Shown here piece by piece: positions 18,071 through 26,749 of a DNA stretch of 64,000 bases. A program made the position numbers and the translations under genes. Position 1 is the stretch's first letter. Each line of letters starts with the position of its first letter. The DNA is from an uncultured Eubacterium sp. (GTDB lineage: Bacteria; Bacillota; Clostridia; Lachnospirales; Lachnospiraceae). The stretch lies in contig CAMUML010000019.1 of assembly GCA_947089855.1 (NCBI GenBank), positions 1 through 64,000 on the forward strand. The letters are read 5' to 3'. The notes beneath the pieces were generated by a model that was given only the letters and a program-made list of their open reading frames with translations, was not told the DNA's origin and made no database searches.

Positions 18071-19987
18071 TTAGTTTTCCAAAGTACCGGTAATCCCGTA
18101 CTTTTTCATCCTGCGCCATAAAGTTGCCGTACTGATGCCCAAGGAAGCAGCTGTTTTTTGGCGGCTTCCGCCGTACTGTGCAAGCGCTTGGACTATTTTT
18201 TCTTTTTCCGGCGGTTCGTAGATAACTACGCTTGGAATGCCGTTATGGGTTTCAATCTTCGGGTACAGCTCCTCCAGCAGTTCCCGTATACAGGCTTCGT
18301 CCATATTCCGTTTGTGTGCAGTCAACACCAGCCGCTCACAGAAGCGTTCCAGCTGCAGTGCATTGCCGTCCCAGCGCGCGCTGCACAAAGCCTCCATGCC
18401 GCCTTTTGTCAGGCCGACCCGTTTGGAATATTGCTTATTGTACTGCCGGAAATAATTTTGCACCATCCCTGGAATATCTTCCCTTCGTTCCCGCAGCGGC
18501 GGGATATGGATTGCAAATGCATTCAGCAAATAGTACAAATCTTCCCGGAATTGCCCGCATCGTACCTTTTCCGCCAATTCCGTCCGTGCTGTAGCAAGGA
18601 TCCGCACCTCCATTGACGGAATCTCTTCAATATCCGTCTTCATAAATATCTTATAGCGCATTACGCGCAGCAGGCGGTACTGGCACCGTGGGCACAATTC
18701 ATCAATATCCCGGATCAAAAGCGTCCCAAATGCCGCCTGTTCTAAGGCGCCTTTTTTTTGCCCTGCCATATCCTGCCCATCCTCTGGCCCAAACAGCACG
18801 GCAATCTGCTGCCCTTCTGTCATGCCGCTGCAATTTACCGTTAGGTAATGGCTGTTTTTCTGGCTGCTGCTGTTATGGATGCCCTGTGCAAACAGTTCCT
18901 TTTCTGTCCCCGTTTCCCCGTAAATAATGACTGGCCCGGATGATAATGCATACATGCGCGCCAGCTCAATGCATTTTTTCATCCGTTCTGACCGGGTATC
19001 GATCTTGCGGAAATCACCCATGCTTAAATAGCCAAGCAGCAGGCTGTCACTGAATAAATCCTGGCTTTTCCTGCTGCCTGTCGGTATTTTATGTATGGAA
19101 ATGATCGCCCCTGTGATCTTCCCGTCATATGCGATTGGCGCAATCGAGCTGACAAAAGACTCCTGGCCGATCAGCATGGACGTAGTCATAATCTCACGTT
19201 CTCCACGCAGCACCCGGTCAAGGTAGTTTTCTTCCATCTGGGGCATCACTTCATACAGCTTTTTTCCAATAAATGCCGATTCGGTACGGTTTAAAATCCA
19301 CGCAGCGGCATGGTTGGCGGCTGTTACCGTTTTTTTCCGGTCCACTTTGAGCACCCCGTTATATACGGTTTCCAATACCGTCAGGAACTGGGCATTGGTT
19401 TCTTGCTCTACCTGGTAGGTATAAAGCATCCTGCATGCAACATGCAGGGCTTTGCGCAGCGAGTCTTCCCTTGTCCTCATAAACAGTGCCGCAACATTTG
19501 GATACTGCTGCATACAGCGTAGTGCCCTTTCGCCGCCGATGACTGCGTCCGCACCTTCTTCCACCGCTTTTTCCACAACCGATTCAATGCGGCTGCGGTC
19601 TTCGTATGTGTAAAACCTCAGCTGCGCATGGAAGATCTCATTCATATAACTGGCATCCGGGAACATCGTATGATGGCCTACAAATGCGATAACCGGGTTT
19701 TCACGCCCCACCCGCTGCTTTGCCTCTTCCACCAAAAGGCCCACTTCCTGGCCTGTCATAGAAATATTGACCAACGGCACTTTTGTATATTCCCGTATCA
19801 GGTCTGCCTGCAGCCCACGGGCTACAATAACATTTGCACCGTCTGCAATGGCTTTTCGTGCCGCCTGCACAGCGCCGCTTGTACGGATTACTTCTACTTG
19901 GCACGAATCGATGTTTTCTTCTGCAATGATCTGGAGGGCATAATCAGCCATTTCCTGATTCGGGACCAGTACGTATATATTCGACAT
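18071..19987 (-). CDS. PrpR-type regulator (PrpR_N, PAS, AAA+, Fis HTH) with degenerate AAA+ motifs
   Basis: This 638-residue protein has a PrpR N-terminal ligand-binding domain (about 1-180), a PAS domain (about 195-310), an AAA+ sigma-54-interaction domain (about 335-560) and a Fis-type helix-turn-helix (ASLGISTATLWRRMKKYG). Key AAA+ parts are altered: Walker A reads GETGTEKE instead of GETGTGKE, the GAFTGA loop that contacts sigma-54 is absent (FGPEDGQDMAG is found there), and Walker B has IRDID instead of LDEI. It therefore probably cannot drive sigma-54 open-complex formation and may act as a TyrR-like activator or repressor. The start at 19987 is chosen from the family N terminus (MSNIYVLVP). 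It lies next to garD in the sugar-acid locus, which it presumably controls. Confidence 0.85.
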   Translation of the reverse strand: MSNIYVLVPNQEMADYALQIIAEENIDSCQVEVIRTSGAVQAARKAIADGANVIVARGLQADLIREYTKVPLVNISMTGQEVGLLVEEAKQRVGRENPVIAFVGHHTMFPDASYMNEIFHAQLRFYTYEDRSRIESVVEKAVEEGADAVIGGERALRCMQQYPNVAALFMRTREDSLRKALHVACRMLYTYQVEQETNAQFLTVLETVYNGVLKVDRKKTVTAANHAAAWILNRTESAFIGKKLYEVMPQMEENYLDRVLRGEREIMTTSMLIGQESFVSSIAPIAYDGKITGAIISIHKIPTGSRKSQDLFSDSLLLGYLSMGDFRKIDTRSERMKKCIELARMYALSSGPVIIYGETGTEKELFAQGIHNSSSQKNSHYLTVNCSGMTEGQQIAVLFGPEDGQDMAGQKKGALEQAAFGTLLIRDIDELCPRCQYRLLRVMRYKIFMKTDIEEIPSMEVRILATARTELAEKVRCGQFREDLYYLLNAFAIHIPPLRERREDIPGMVQNYFRQYNKQYSKRVGLTKGGMEALCSARWDGNALQLERFCERLVLTAHKRNMDEACIRELLEELYPKIETHNGIPSVVIYEPPEKEKIVQALAQYGGSRQKTAASLGISTATLWRRMKKYGITGTLEN

Positions 19988-20080
19988 TCTTTTGTATCCT
20001 CGTGGTTTGTTTGCAGTTTCCTTTTGTTTGTATATTATACAAAAAAGGCCGTTGTTTTTCAAGCATTCGTTTTGGAGGCG

Positions 20081-21601
20081 TCAGGTAATCGGGGCCGGGT
20101 TAAAAATACATAGGTCATTATGGAATCCGTATTGGTCGCTGTATGGTATTTTTTGGCCGCTTGCTACATCAAGGATCATATGAAAGATCTCCGTCCCTAC
20201 ATCAGCGATCGTCTTTTCCCCTGTTGCAACATCCCCGGCAGAAATGTCAATCATATCAAACCAATGTGCTTTCATTTCATTGCGGCTGCATACTTTGATT
20301 ACCGGGCTGACCTCCAGTCCATATGGGGTGCCCCGGCCTGTCATAAACACCTGGAGGCCGATGCCGCTGGCTACCTGGCATGGGCCGCACACAATATCGC
20401 TGGCTGGCGTTGCCGCGTAAATTAGCCCATGTTTGGATGGCTTCTGTGCAGGGGAAAGGACTTCCACGATCGGGCTAGAACCGCTTTTGGCAATGCTCCC
20501 CATCGCTTTTTCCACGATATTTGCCAGCCCGCCTTTTTTATTTCCCGGTGTCGGGTTTGCGTCACGGCCGACCCCGCCTTCTGCCAAATAGTTGTCGTAC
20601 CAGCGCATCTCTTCTGCCAGGCGGTCACGGGTATGGGCATCTTTGCAGCGTGCTGCCAGCATATGGACACCGTCGCGGACTTCCGTTACTTCGCTAAACA
20701 GTACCGTTGCACCGCCCCGGACCAGCATATCCGCTGCATAGCCTGCGCTTGGGTTTGCGGAAATACCCGAAAATGCATCGCTTCCGCCGCACTGCATGCC
20801 AACCAGCAGTGTACTTAACGGCAGCGCTTCCCTTGTACGCTGGTTGAGCCTTTCCAGCTTTTTTTGGGCCATATCCATAATTGCCTGCATCATTGCATCA
20901 TGCCCTGGATAATCCTGCAAAGTCAGCACATTTTCCGGCGTGATCTCCTCCGGCTCCAATACACGGTCATACGTCAGTTTTTCACATCCCAACCCTACAA
21001 CCATAATTTCCCCTCCAAAATTCGGATGGCGGATAAGGTTGGCTACTGCACGGATTGGAATATGTGCCAACGGTGCTTGGATCGCCACACCGCATCCATA
21101 AGGGTGCGTAACCGCCGTTACACCGTCTACATTTGGATATTTCGGCAAAAGTTCCTTTTTGATCCGTTCTACCGCAACCTTCAGCACACCTGCCGCGCAC
21201 TGGACGGTAGTTACAATGCCAAGCATGTTCCTGGTCCCAGCCGGGCCATTTGCATTCCGGTAACCCATCCAGGTATCCCTTGGCGGTACCGGCAAATCTT
21301 TTGTTTCTACAATATTGGTGCCATATTCCATATGTTCTACCGAAGGGCTTTGCGGCAAATGGATCATATGCTCGTTGATCCAGTCCCCCTTTTTTATATC
21401 CTGCTTTGCACAACCAAGGGAAACGCCATAACGGACTACCTCCCTGCCTTTTGGAATATCGCAGAGTGCAATTTTATGTGCCTGCGGAATATCCTGGTTG
21501 GCTGCCAGGCCATCTTCGATTACGGTACCAGCCTTGATGTCCGTTACCGCAATGGCTACATTATCTTTTGTATGAATCTTCACATATTTCCGTAATACCA
21601 T
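20081..21601 (-). CDS. garD: Galactarate dehydratase (UxaA/GarD family)
   Basis: This 506-residue enzyme has a small N-terminal SAF domain (about 1-100) and the UxaA/GarD C-terminal domain. Diagnostic stretches are YRNANGPAGTRN, VTHPYGCG, GLGCE and GMQCGGSDAFSGISANP. UxaA-family enzymes dehydrate altronate, galactarate or related sugar acids. The neighbours (glycerate kinase, tartronate semialdehyde reductase, glucarate dehydratase) favour galactarate, giving 5-keto-4-deoxy-glucarate. The start at 21601 follows GGGAGGGG; an upstream ATG at 21673 is in frame but overlaps the previous gene. Altronate cannot be excluded from sequence alone. Confidence 0.82.
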   Translation of the reverse strand: MVLRKYVKIHTKDNVAIAVTDIKAGTVIEDGLAANQDIPQAHKIALCDIPKGREVVRYGVSLGCAKQDIKKGDWINEHMIHLPQSPSVEHMEYGTNIVETKDLPVPPRDTWMGYRNANGPAGTRNMLGIVTTVQCAAGVLKVAVERIKKELLPKYPNVDGVTAVTHPYGCGVAIQAPLAHIPIRAVANLIRHPNFGGEIMVVGLGCEKLTYDRVLEPEEITPENVLTLQDYPGHDAMMQAIMDMAQKKLERLNQRTREALPLSTLLVGMQCGGSDAFSGISANPSAGYAADMLVRGGATVLFSEVTEVRDGVHMLAARCKDAHTRDRLAEEMRWYDNYLAEGGVGRDANPTPGNKKGGLANIVEKAMGSIAKSGSSPIVEVLSPAQKPSKHGLIYAATPASDIVCGPCQVASGIGLQVFMTGRGTPYGLEVSPVIKVCSRNEMKAHWFDMIDISAGDVATGEKTIADVGTEIFHMILDVASGQKIPYSDQYGFHNDLCIFNPAPIT

Positions 21602-21638
21602 AATACCCCTCCCTTTCAGACAGATCCTAGCTGCTGCC

Positions 21639-22877
21639 TCAACTGCCTGCCAGCAGCAGCACCGCAACATCATTTACATTTGTCCCTGTCGCACCGGTTA
21701 CGATCAAGCCGCCGCACTGTTTTAACGCCGTATAAGCATCATTGCGCTTTAATACATCATAAATGTCTATCCCTTTTTCTGCCAACTGCCCTTTTGTGCT
21801 GCCATCGCAAAAGCCCCCGGCTGCATCGGTCGGCCCGTCTGTACCATCGCTGCCTACGCTAAAAACAGCTGCACCGTCAATCCCTGCAATCCCAAGCGCT
21901 GCCGAAAGCGCCAGCTCCTGGTTGCGGCCGCCTTTTCCGTTTCCCGTTAGATGGACAACCGTTTCCCCGCCGGCAAGGAATGCCATACGTTTGTGGCACC
22001 CTGCATGGCTTTTAGCGATAGAAGCTAGAAATGACCCTGCTTCCCTGGCTTCACATGCCAGCTGGTCGGTCAAAATAAACGTTTCATAGCCCAATGATTC
22101 ACAAGACTGCGCAGCTGCCCGGCAAAGGTTTTTTACACTGCCGGTGATATGTGTTTCTATATTGCCCAGTGTTTTCGGCGTTTCCACCTGGAGGCATTCC
22201 ATAGCCTTCCCGCTTATCTCCAGCCCATATTTTTCAACGATGGAAAGCGCCATTTGGCAAGTCGAGCTGTCCGGATACGCAGGGCCAGATGCGATCATAT
22301 CCAATGGGTCGCCAAGTATATCGCTAAGTACGATACTATACACCTGTGCAGGTTCGCAAAGTTTTGCAAATTTGCCGCCCTTTACGCCGGAAAGCCGTTT
22401 GCGCACCGTATTCATTTCCACAATATCCGCCCCGCATGCTAAAAGCTGCTTTGTAATATCCGCCAGTTCTTTCCCTGGTATCAGCGGTTTTTCAAACAGC
22501 GCCGAACCGCCGCCGGACAGTAAAAACAGCACCGTATCTTCCGGATTCAGGCTTTTTACCATATCCAGAGCTGCCTGTGTGCCGGCAAAAGAGTTTTCAT
22601 CCGGTACCGGATGCCCTGCTTCATAACAGTCTATGCCTGCAATTTTAGCCTTTACATGGCCATATTTCGTTACGGCTACCCCATGTTTCAGCCTGTCCCC
22701 CAGAAGTCTGCTGGCTGTGTTTGCCATCTGCCATGCCGCTTTTCCGACAGCAACGATATATATTTTTCCCGGGCCAAATTCCTTTTCTTTCAGCGCTTCT
22801 TCGACTGCCTGGTCAGGCAGGACTTTTTTAATTGCCTGTGCAATAATCGTATCTGCATCTTCCCTTAATGGCCTCAT
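21639..22877 (-). CDS. Glycerate 2-kinase, MOFRL (GckA) type
   Basis: This 412-residue protein belongs to the DUF4147/MOFRL family of glycerate kinases, unrelated to E. coli GarK. The N-terminal Rossmann-like domain has VAVGKAAWQM and LLSGGGSALF, and the C-terminal MOFRL domain has GGETVVHLTGNGKGGRNQEL and SDGTDGPTDAAGG, both typical. It phosphorylates glycerate to 2-phosphoglycerate with ATP, the last step of the sugar-acid route. It sits between garD and the DapA-family aldolase with gaps of 19-37 bp, so cotranslation is likely. The start follows AGGGGGAAAG. Confidence 0.88.
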   Translation of the reverse strand: MRPLREDADTIIAQAIKKVLPDQAVEEALKEKEFGPGKIYIVAVGKAAWQMANTASRLLGDRLKHGVAVTKYGHVKAKIAGIDCYEAGHPVPDENSFAGTQAALDMVKSLNPEDTVLFLLSGGGSALFEKPLIPGKELADITKQLLACGADIVEMNTVRKRLSGVKGGKFAKLCEPAQVYSIVLSDILGDPLDMIASGPAYPDSSTCQMALSIVEKYGLEISGKAMECLQVETPKTLGNIETHITGSVKNLCRAAAQSCESLGYETFILTDQLACEAREAGSFLASIAKSHAGCHKRMAFLAGGETVVHLTGNGKGGRNQELALSAALGIAGIDGAAVFSVGSDGTDGPTDAAGGFCDGSTKGQLAEKGIDIYDVLKRNDAYTALKQCGGLIVTGATGTNVNDVAVLLLAGS

Positions 22878-22895
22878 GGTTCTTTCCCCCTGTCC

Positions 22896-23801
22896 TTAAC
22901 GTTCCAATAACCCAGCCAGTTCCATCTCTGTACGGATACGGTCCAAAACCGGTCCAGGCGGCGTCGGAAGGTTTGGCATATAAGGCAGGCCAACCTCCCT
23001 GCCACGCAAGTTTGCCATATCTTTGGCAGCAACCGGGAAACTAGCCCCGTCCATAGAAAGCCGTACTGGGTTCAACTTAAACTGCGCTTCCAAAGCCCCT
23101 TCCAAATCGCCTGCAATATATTTATTGTAAATATCCGTGATCAATTCCGGCATAAAATTACCCGCCGTACATACGCCGCCGACTGCACCGTGGCACATGG
23201 ATGCATATAAAAGCGTATCTTTGCCGCCAAACACTTTAAATCCCGTATCACGTGTCCTGCGGATAAATTCTGCTGTCTGTGTAATGTCCCCGCTGGTATC
23301 CTTCATGCCTATGATATTATCCACCTCATGCGCCAGGCGGTCTACCAGCCCAGCGGACATCGTATAGCCTACCCGCCCTGGATTGTTATACAGCAGCATC
23401 GGAAACTGCGGCACTGCATCCGCGATCGCCTTAAAATGCTGGAACAATTCTGTTTCTGTAGGTTTTAAAAACATCGGCTGGAGTACGGAAATACCTACAG
23501 CGCCGTTTGCTTTTGCCATTTTAGCCAGACGGATACATTTCTTTGTACTGATCGCCCCAATACCAAAATAGACCGGCACCCTGCCTGCAGCCTGTTCTAC
23601 CATTATTTTCAGGCCGCGTTCCATCTCATCTTCTTCCACCATATAAAACTCGCCGTTGCTCCCAAAGGCAAGGATCCCATGTATGCCCCCTTCGACCACA
23701 TAATCGACCTGTTCCCGGAGCCTTTTTTCATCAATACGTTCCTCTTCGTCAATTGGCGTTATAATCGGTACAATGACCCCTTTGATAAATGATGTATCCA
23801 T
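22896..23801 (-). CDS. DapA-family aldolase, probable 5-keto-4-deoxy-glucarate aldolase
   Basis: This 301-residue TIM barrel is of the dihydrodipicolinate synthase / N-acetylneuraminate lyase superfamily. The Schiff-base lysine is Lys167 in IIGMKDTSGD, the catalytic tyrosine is Tyr138 in LLYNNPGR, and the carboxylate-binding GSNGE motif is at 47-51. True DHDPS is unlikely in this setting. Between glycerate kinase and tartronate semialdehyde reductase the missing step is cleavage of 5-keto-4-deoxy-glucarate to pyruvate and tartronate semialdehyde, which in E. coli is done by the unrelated HpcH-type GarL. The role is therefore inferred from context. A decarboxylating dehydratase (KdgD-like) is the alternative. 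Confidence 0.78.
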   Translation of the reverse strand: MDTSFIKGVIVPIITPIDEEERIDEKRLREQVDYVVEGGIHGILAFGSNGEFYMVEEDEMERGLKIMVEQAAGRVPVYFGIGAISTKKCIRLAKMAKANGAVGISVLQPMFLKPTETELFQHFKAIADAVPQFPMLLYNNPGRVGYTMSAGLVDRLAHEVDNIIGMKDTSGDITQTAEFIRRTRDTGFKVFGGKDTLLYASMCHGAVGGVCTAGNFMPELITDIYNKYIAGDLEGALEAQFKLNPVRLSMDGASFPVAAKDMANLRGREVGLPYMPNLPTPPGPVLDRIRTEMELAGLLER

Positions 23802-23858
23802 AAAAATCCCCTTTCTATTTTCTTTCGCCTTTTGCTTTATTTTTCCATTGTCCTGTTA

Positions 23859-23903
23859 GAAAGCATGGCCGGAAAACACCCCATCGTTTTCCGCCATGCT
23901 TTC
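23859..23903 (-). other. Intercistronic stem-loop between the permease and aldolase genes
   Basis: An 18-bp stem with one bulge (GAAAGCATGGC... / ...GCCATGCTTTC, loop ACCCCATC on the plus strand) lies in the 138-bp gap. The U tract is weak on the minus strand, so it may set different transcript levels for the permease and the enzymes or protect an mRNA end. Confidence 0.5.
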
Positions 23904-23939
23904 ATTTTACCACATCATCTTCTATGTAGCGATTAGCCA

Positions 23940-25340
23940 TTAATGCATAAATATCGATAAGACTAATAATTCTACAATACCAACTGCTGCCATGATCAAA
24001 GATATTGCCGTTTTGCAGCGGATCTGGTCTTTTAATTCCGTTACTCCAAACATTCCATTCCATACCCAAAACCCACTGTCGTTAAAATATGAAAAGGAGA
24101 TTGCCCCAACACAGCAGGAAACCGCCATCAGCAGCGGGCTGACAGAAATCGCCCCCATCAAAGATGCAGAAAGCGTTGCCGCTGTTGTAATCGCAACGGT
24201 CGCGGAACCTAGTGCAATACGCATCAACGCTGCTATAATAAACGGGATTAAAATCGCCGGCAGTGGCATGTTCATAACTACTTCACCAAGCGCTGTGCCG
24301 ACGCCGCTTACTTTAATCACATTTCCAAGCGACCCACCCGCGCCGGTAATCAACATAATAATACCTGTGCTTTTAATCGCATCATCCATAACGCCCAGCA
24401 CCATTTTGGTATCCTCTTTTGCCATCAGCCCATAAATCGCAATTAAAGTACCAATGGAAAGCGCTACGATCGGCGCCCCAAGGAACGACAGGATAGCAAT
24501 TTCCGTACCCATCAGCCCCAAAATGGTATTGGCCAAGATCAAGATCAGAGGGATCACGATCGGTGCAATCGACATTGCAAGCCCTGGAAGCTTTTTCTGC
24601 CCAATCATATGGTCCAATTCTTCCATAGATTTGATGTATTCCTGTTTAAATTCCTTCCGTTCAAAACCACCGTCATCCGTCGGGACCTGATATATTTTCT
24701 TCCCCATCCACTGGCAGTAAAAGACTGCTATAATCAACATCGGAATAGAAATCAAAGTACCACAGATGATCATCTGCCCGACATCTACGCCCAGCATGCT
24801 TGCCGCTGTCGTCGGCCCCGGCGTCGGCGGTACTAAGCAGTGTGTCAGCTGCAGCCCTGCAGCCATTGCCAATGCAAGCCCTACAAGGGATTTGCCTGTT
24901 ACCTTTGAAATTGCCTTGCAAAGCGGTGCGAAAATAACAATCGCCGAATCCGCAAATACCGGAATTGCGATAAACCACCCCGTAATGGCCAACGCCCATT
25001 CTTCCTTTTTCTTGCCCACCGCTTTAATAAAAGAAAACGCCATTTTCTCGGCTGCACCCGATTTTTCCAAAATACCGCCCATCATAACGCCCAGCCCGAT
25101 AATAATGCCGGTGCTTTTCAAAGTACTGCCAAACCCATCTTGAATGGCATTGACCAGCCCTGTAATTTTCGTTCCGTCCTCCTGCGCAATATCCACAAGC
25201 GGCATACCCCCAATAATACCTGTGATGCCCGATGCGATCATCAATGCAATAAATGTATGTACCTTTGTTTTGGATACAAGCACAACCATTACAACGATGC
25301 CTATAATCAGGCCAATCAGCATACGTGTAGATTCACTCAT
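23940..25340 (-). CDS. GntP-family sugar-acid permease
   Basis: This 466-residue membrane protein has about 12-14 hydrophobic segments and GntP-family signatures: HCLVPPTPGPTTAASMLGVD, and GSATVAITTAAT near the end. GntP transporters take up gluconate, glycerate and related hydroxy-acids with protons. Here the likely cargo is glucarate or galactarate. The start at 25340 follows GGGGTG; the longer frame begins inside noncoding sequence. It is placed between garR and the aldolase gene, with hairpins on the downstream side. Confidence 0.85.
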   Translation of the reverse strand: MSESTRMLIGLIIGIVVMVVLVSKTKVHTFIALMIASGITGIIGGMPLVDIAQEDGTKITGLVNAIQDGFGSTLKSTGIIIGLGVMMGGILEKSGAAEKMAFSFIKAVGKKKEEWALAITGWFIAIPVFADSAIVIFAPLCKAISKVTGKSLVGLALAMAAGLQLTHCLVPPTPGPTTAASMLGVDVGQMIICGTLISIPMLIIAVFYCQWMGKKIYQVPTDDGGFERKEFKQEYIKSMEELDHMIGQKKLPGLAMSIAPIVIPLILILANTILGLMGTEIAILSFLGAPIVALSIGTLIAIYGLMAKEDTKMVLGVMDDAIKSTGIIMLITGAGGSLGNVIKVSGVGTALGEVVMNMPLPAILIPFIIAALMRIALGSATVAITTAATLSASLMGAISVSPLLMAVSCCVGAISFSYFNDSGFWVWNGMFGVTELKDQIRCKTAISLIMAAVGIVELLVLSIFMH

Positions 25341-25549
25341 TTTTTCACCCCATCCTGTTCCGGCAAAACCGTAAGATAAAGCTGCATGCCGCCGCGCTTT
25401 ATCCATACCATCCAGCGGGCTGGCAGCAAGCCAGCAGGCAGCCCATGCCAAACCCTCACTAGCTTTTACAGCTGTTGCCGCCTATGCTGCCAGCCCGCCA
25501 GATAACTCCTTCTCCTATAGATTCCAGCCGGTACTGTTTCCCCTTTTAT

Positions 25550-26440
25550 TTATGATTCTTTTACAATACTCGTACCGGAAATCTTCTCATAATATTTCAC
25601 AATACTGTCATGGTCTTCTTTTTCACAGCCTTCCGCTTTCAAAAACTGCATTACTTCCATCATAGAAGCCGTCAATGGCACTGGGGAATTGATCGCATGG
25701 GCTGCATTCAATGCATTATTCAGGTCTTTAATATGCAGTTCAATGCGGAACCCAGGATTGTAGTTGCCGGACAGCATCATCGGTGCTTTTGCATCCATAA
25801 CGGTAGAGCCTGCCAGCCCGCCGCGGATCGCCTGATATACCAGCTCCGGATCCGTACCCGCTTTTTTTGCAAACGTAAGCGCTTCGGAAACGGCTGCAAT
25901 ATTAACTGCCACAATAATCTGGTTTGCCAGTTTTGCTACATTGCCAGAACCAAGATCTCCAACATAGACAACCGAACCTGCCATCACCATCAACATATCA
26001 TAGTACTTGTCAAACAGCTCTTTTTTTCCGCCTACCATAACCGAAAGCGTACCGTCAATTGCCTTTGGTTCCCCGCCAGATACCGGTGCATCCAGCATAT
26101 CAATCCCTTTTTCAGCCAGCTCTGCGCCGATTTTTTTGCTTTCCACAGGATCAATGGAACTCATGTCGATCAAAACGGTTCCAGGTTTTGCGGTTTCCGC
26201 AATGCCCCCTTCCCCAAATACTGCAGCACGCACATGCGGGGAATTCGGTACCATTGTTATAATAACTTCACATTCACTAGCCACCTGTGCGCCATTTTGT
26301 GCGCCTTTTGCACCCAACGCAACCAGCTCGTCCACCGATTCCTTCTTAAAATCGCATACAACCAGTTCGTGGCCTGCTTTTACCAGATTTTTGCTCATCG
26401 GCTTGCCCATAATTCCCAGTCCAATAAATCCTACTTTCAT
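25550..26440 (-). CDS. garR: Tartronate semialdehyde reductase (2-hydroxy-3-oxopropionate reductase)
   Basis: This 296-residue enzyme is of the beta-hydroxyacid dehydrogenase family. The dinucleotide fold GFIGLGIMGKPM is at the N terminus; the substrate-binding stretch DAPVSGGEPKAIDGTLSVMVGG and the catalytic-lysine region GSGNVAKLANQIIV are both intact. It reduces tartronate semialdehyde to glycerate with NAD(P)H. It is the promoter-proximal gene of the minus-strand sugar-acid operon, starts after AAGGAGG, and has a TATAAT-like -10 at 26492-26497 (minus strand). Confidence 0.9.
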   Translation of the reverse strand: MKVGFIGLGIMGKPMSKNLVKAGHELVVCDFKKESVDELVALGAKGAQNGAQVASECEVIITMVPNSPHVRAAVFGEGGIAETAKPGTVLIDMSSIDPVESKKIGAELAEKGIDMLDAPVSGGEPKAIDGTLSVMVGGKKELFDKYYDMLMVMAGSVVYVGDLGSGNVAKLANQIIVAVNIAAVSEALTFAKKAGTDPELVYQAIRGGLAGSTVMDAKAPMMLSGNYNPGFRIELHIKDLNNALNAAHAINSPVPLTASMMEVMQFLKAEGCEKEDHDSIVKYYEKISGTSIVKES

Positions 26441-26749
26441 TGTATTTATTACCTCCTTGATTTAAAATTAATTTGTGTTCCTTTTGAGTGTATTATAGTG
26501 GAATAAAATTGCAATTTCTACTGGTATATATTATAAAAATTAATTATTTTTTATTTATTCTGCATTATCTTTCATTTATTTTAATATTATCTTTCATTTA
26601 TTTCATTTTTGATATTTTCTCCTGTACTTTCCTAAAATACCCTTAAAACCGGCAATTGATACCACGAAATTAGCGAATGATACCAATGCGCTTTACAAAA
26701 GATCCCTTATCTGCCAAAATCAACCTATTATTTAGTAAGGGGGACCATT
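26441..26749. promoter_or_regulatory. Divergent regulatory region between garR and the secreted-protein gene
   Basis: This 309-bp AT-rich stretch holds no gene. An 18-bp direct repeat (ATTATCTTTCATTTATTT) occurs at 26564-26581 and 26586-26603, a period of 22 bp or two helical turns. A second direct repeat, TGATACCA, occurs at 26658-26665 and 26679-26686, a period of 21 bp. Both look like paired sites for a dimeric regulator bound on one face. A minus-strand TATAAT lies at 26492-26497 ahead of garR. I see no -24/-12 sigma-54 promoter next to either gene. Confidence 0.5.

Noticed and set aside
26564..26603. CRISPR-like repeat pair
   Set aside because: Only two copies, spacer of four bases, AT-only composition and no cas genes; regulatory repeats are more likely.
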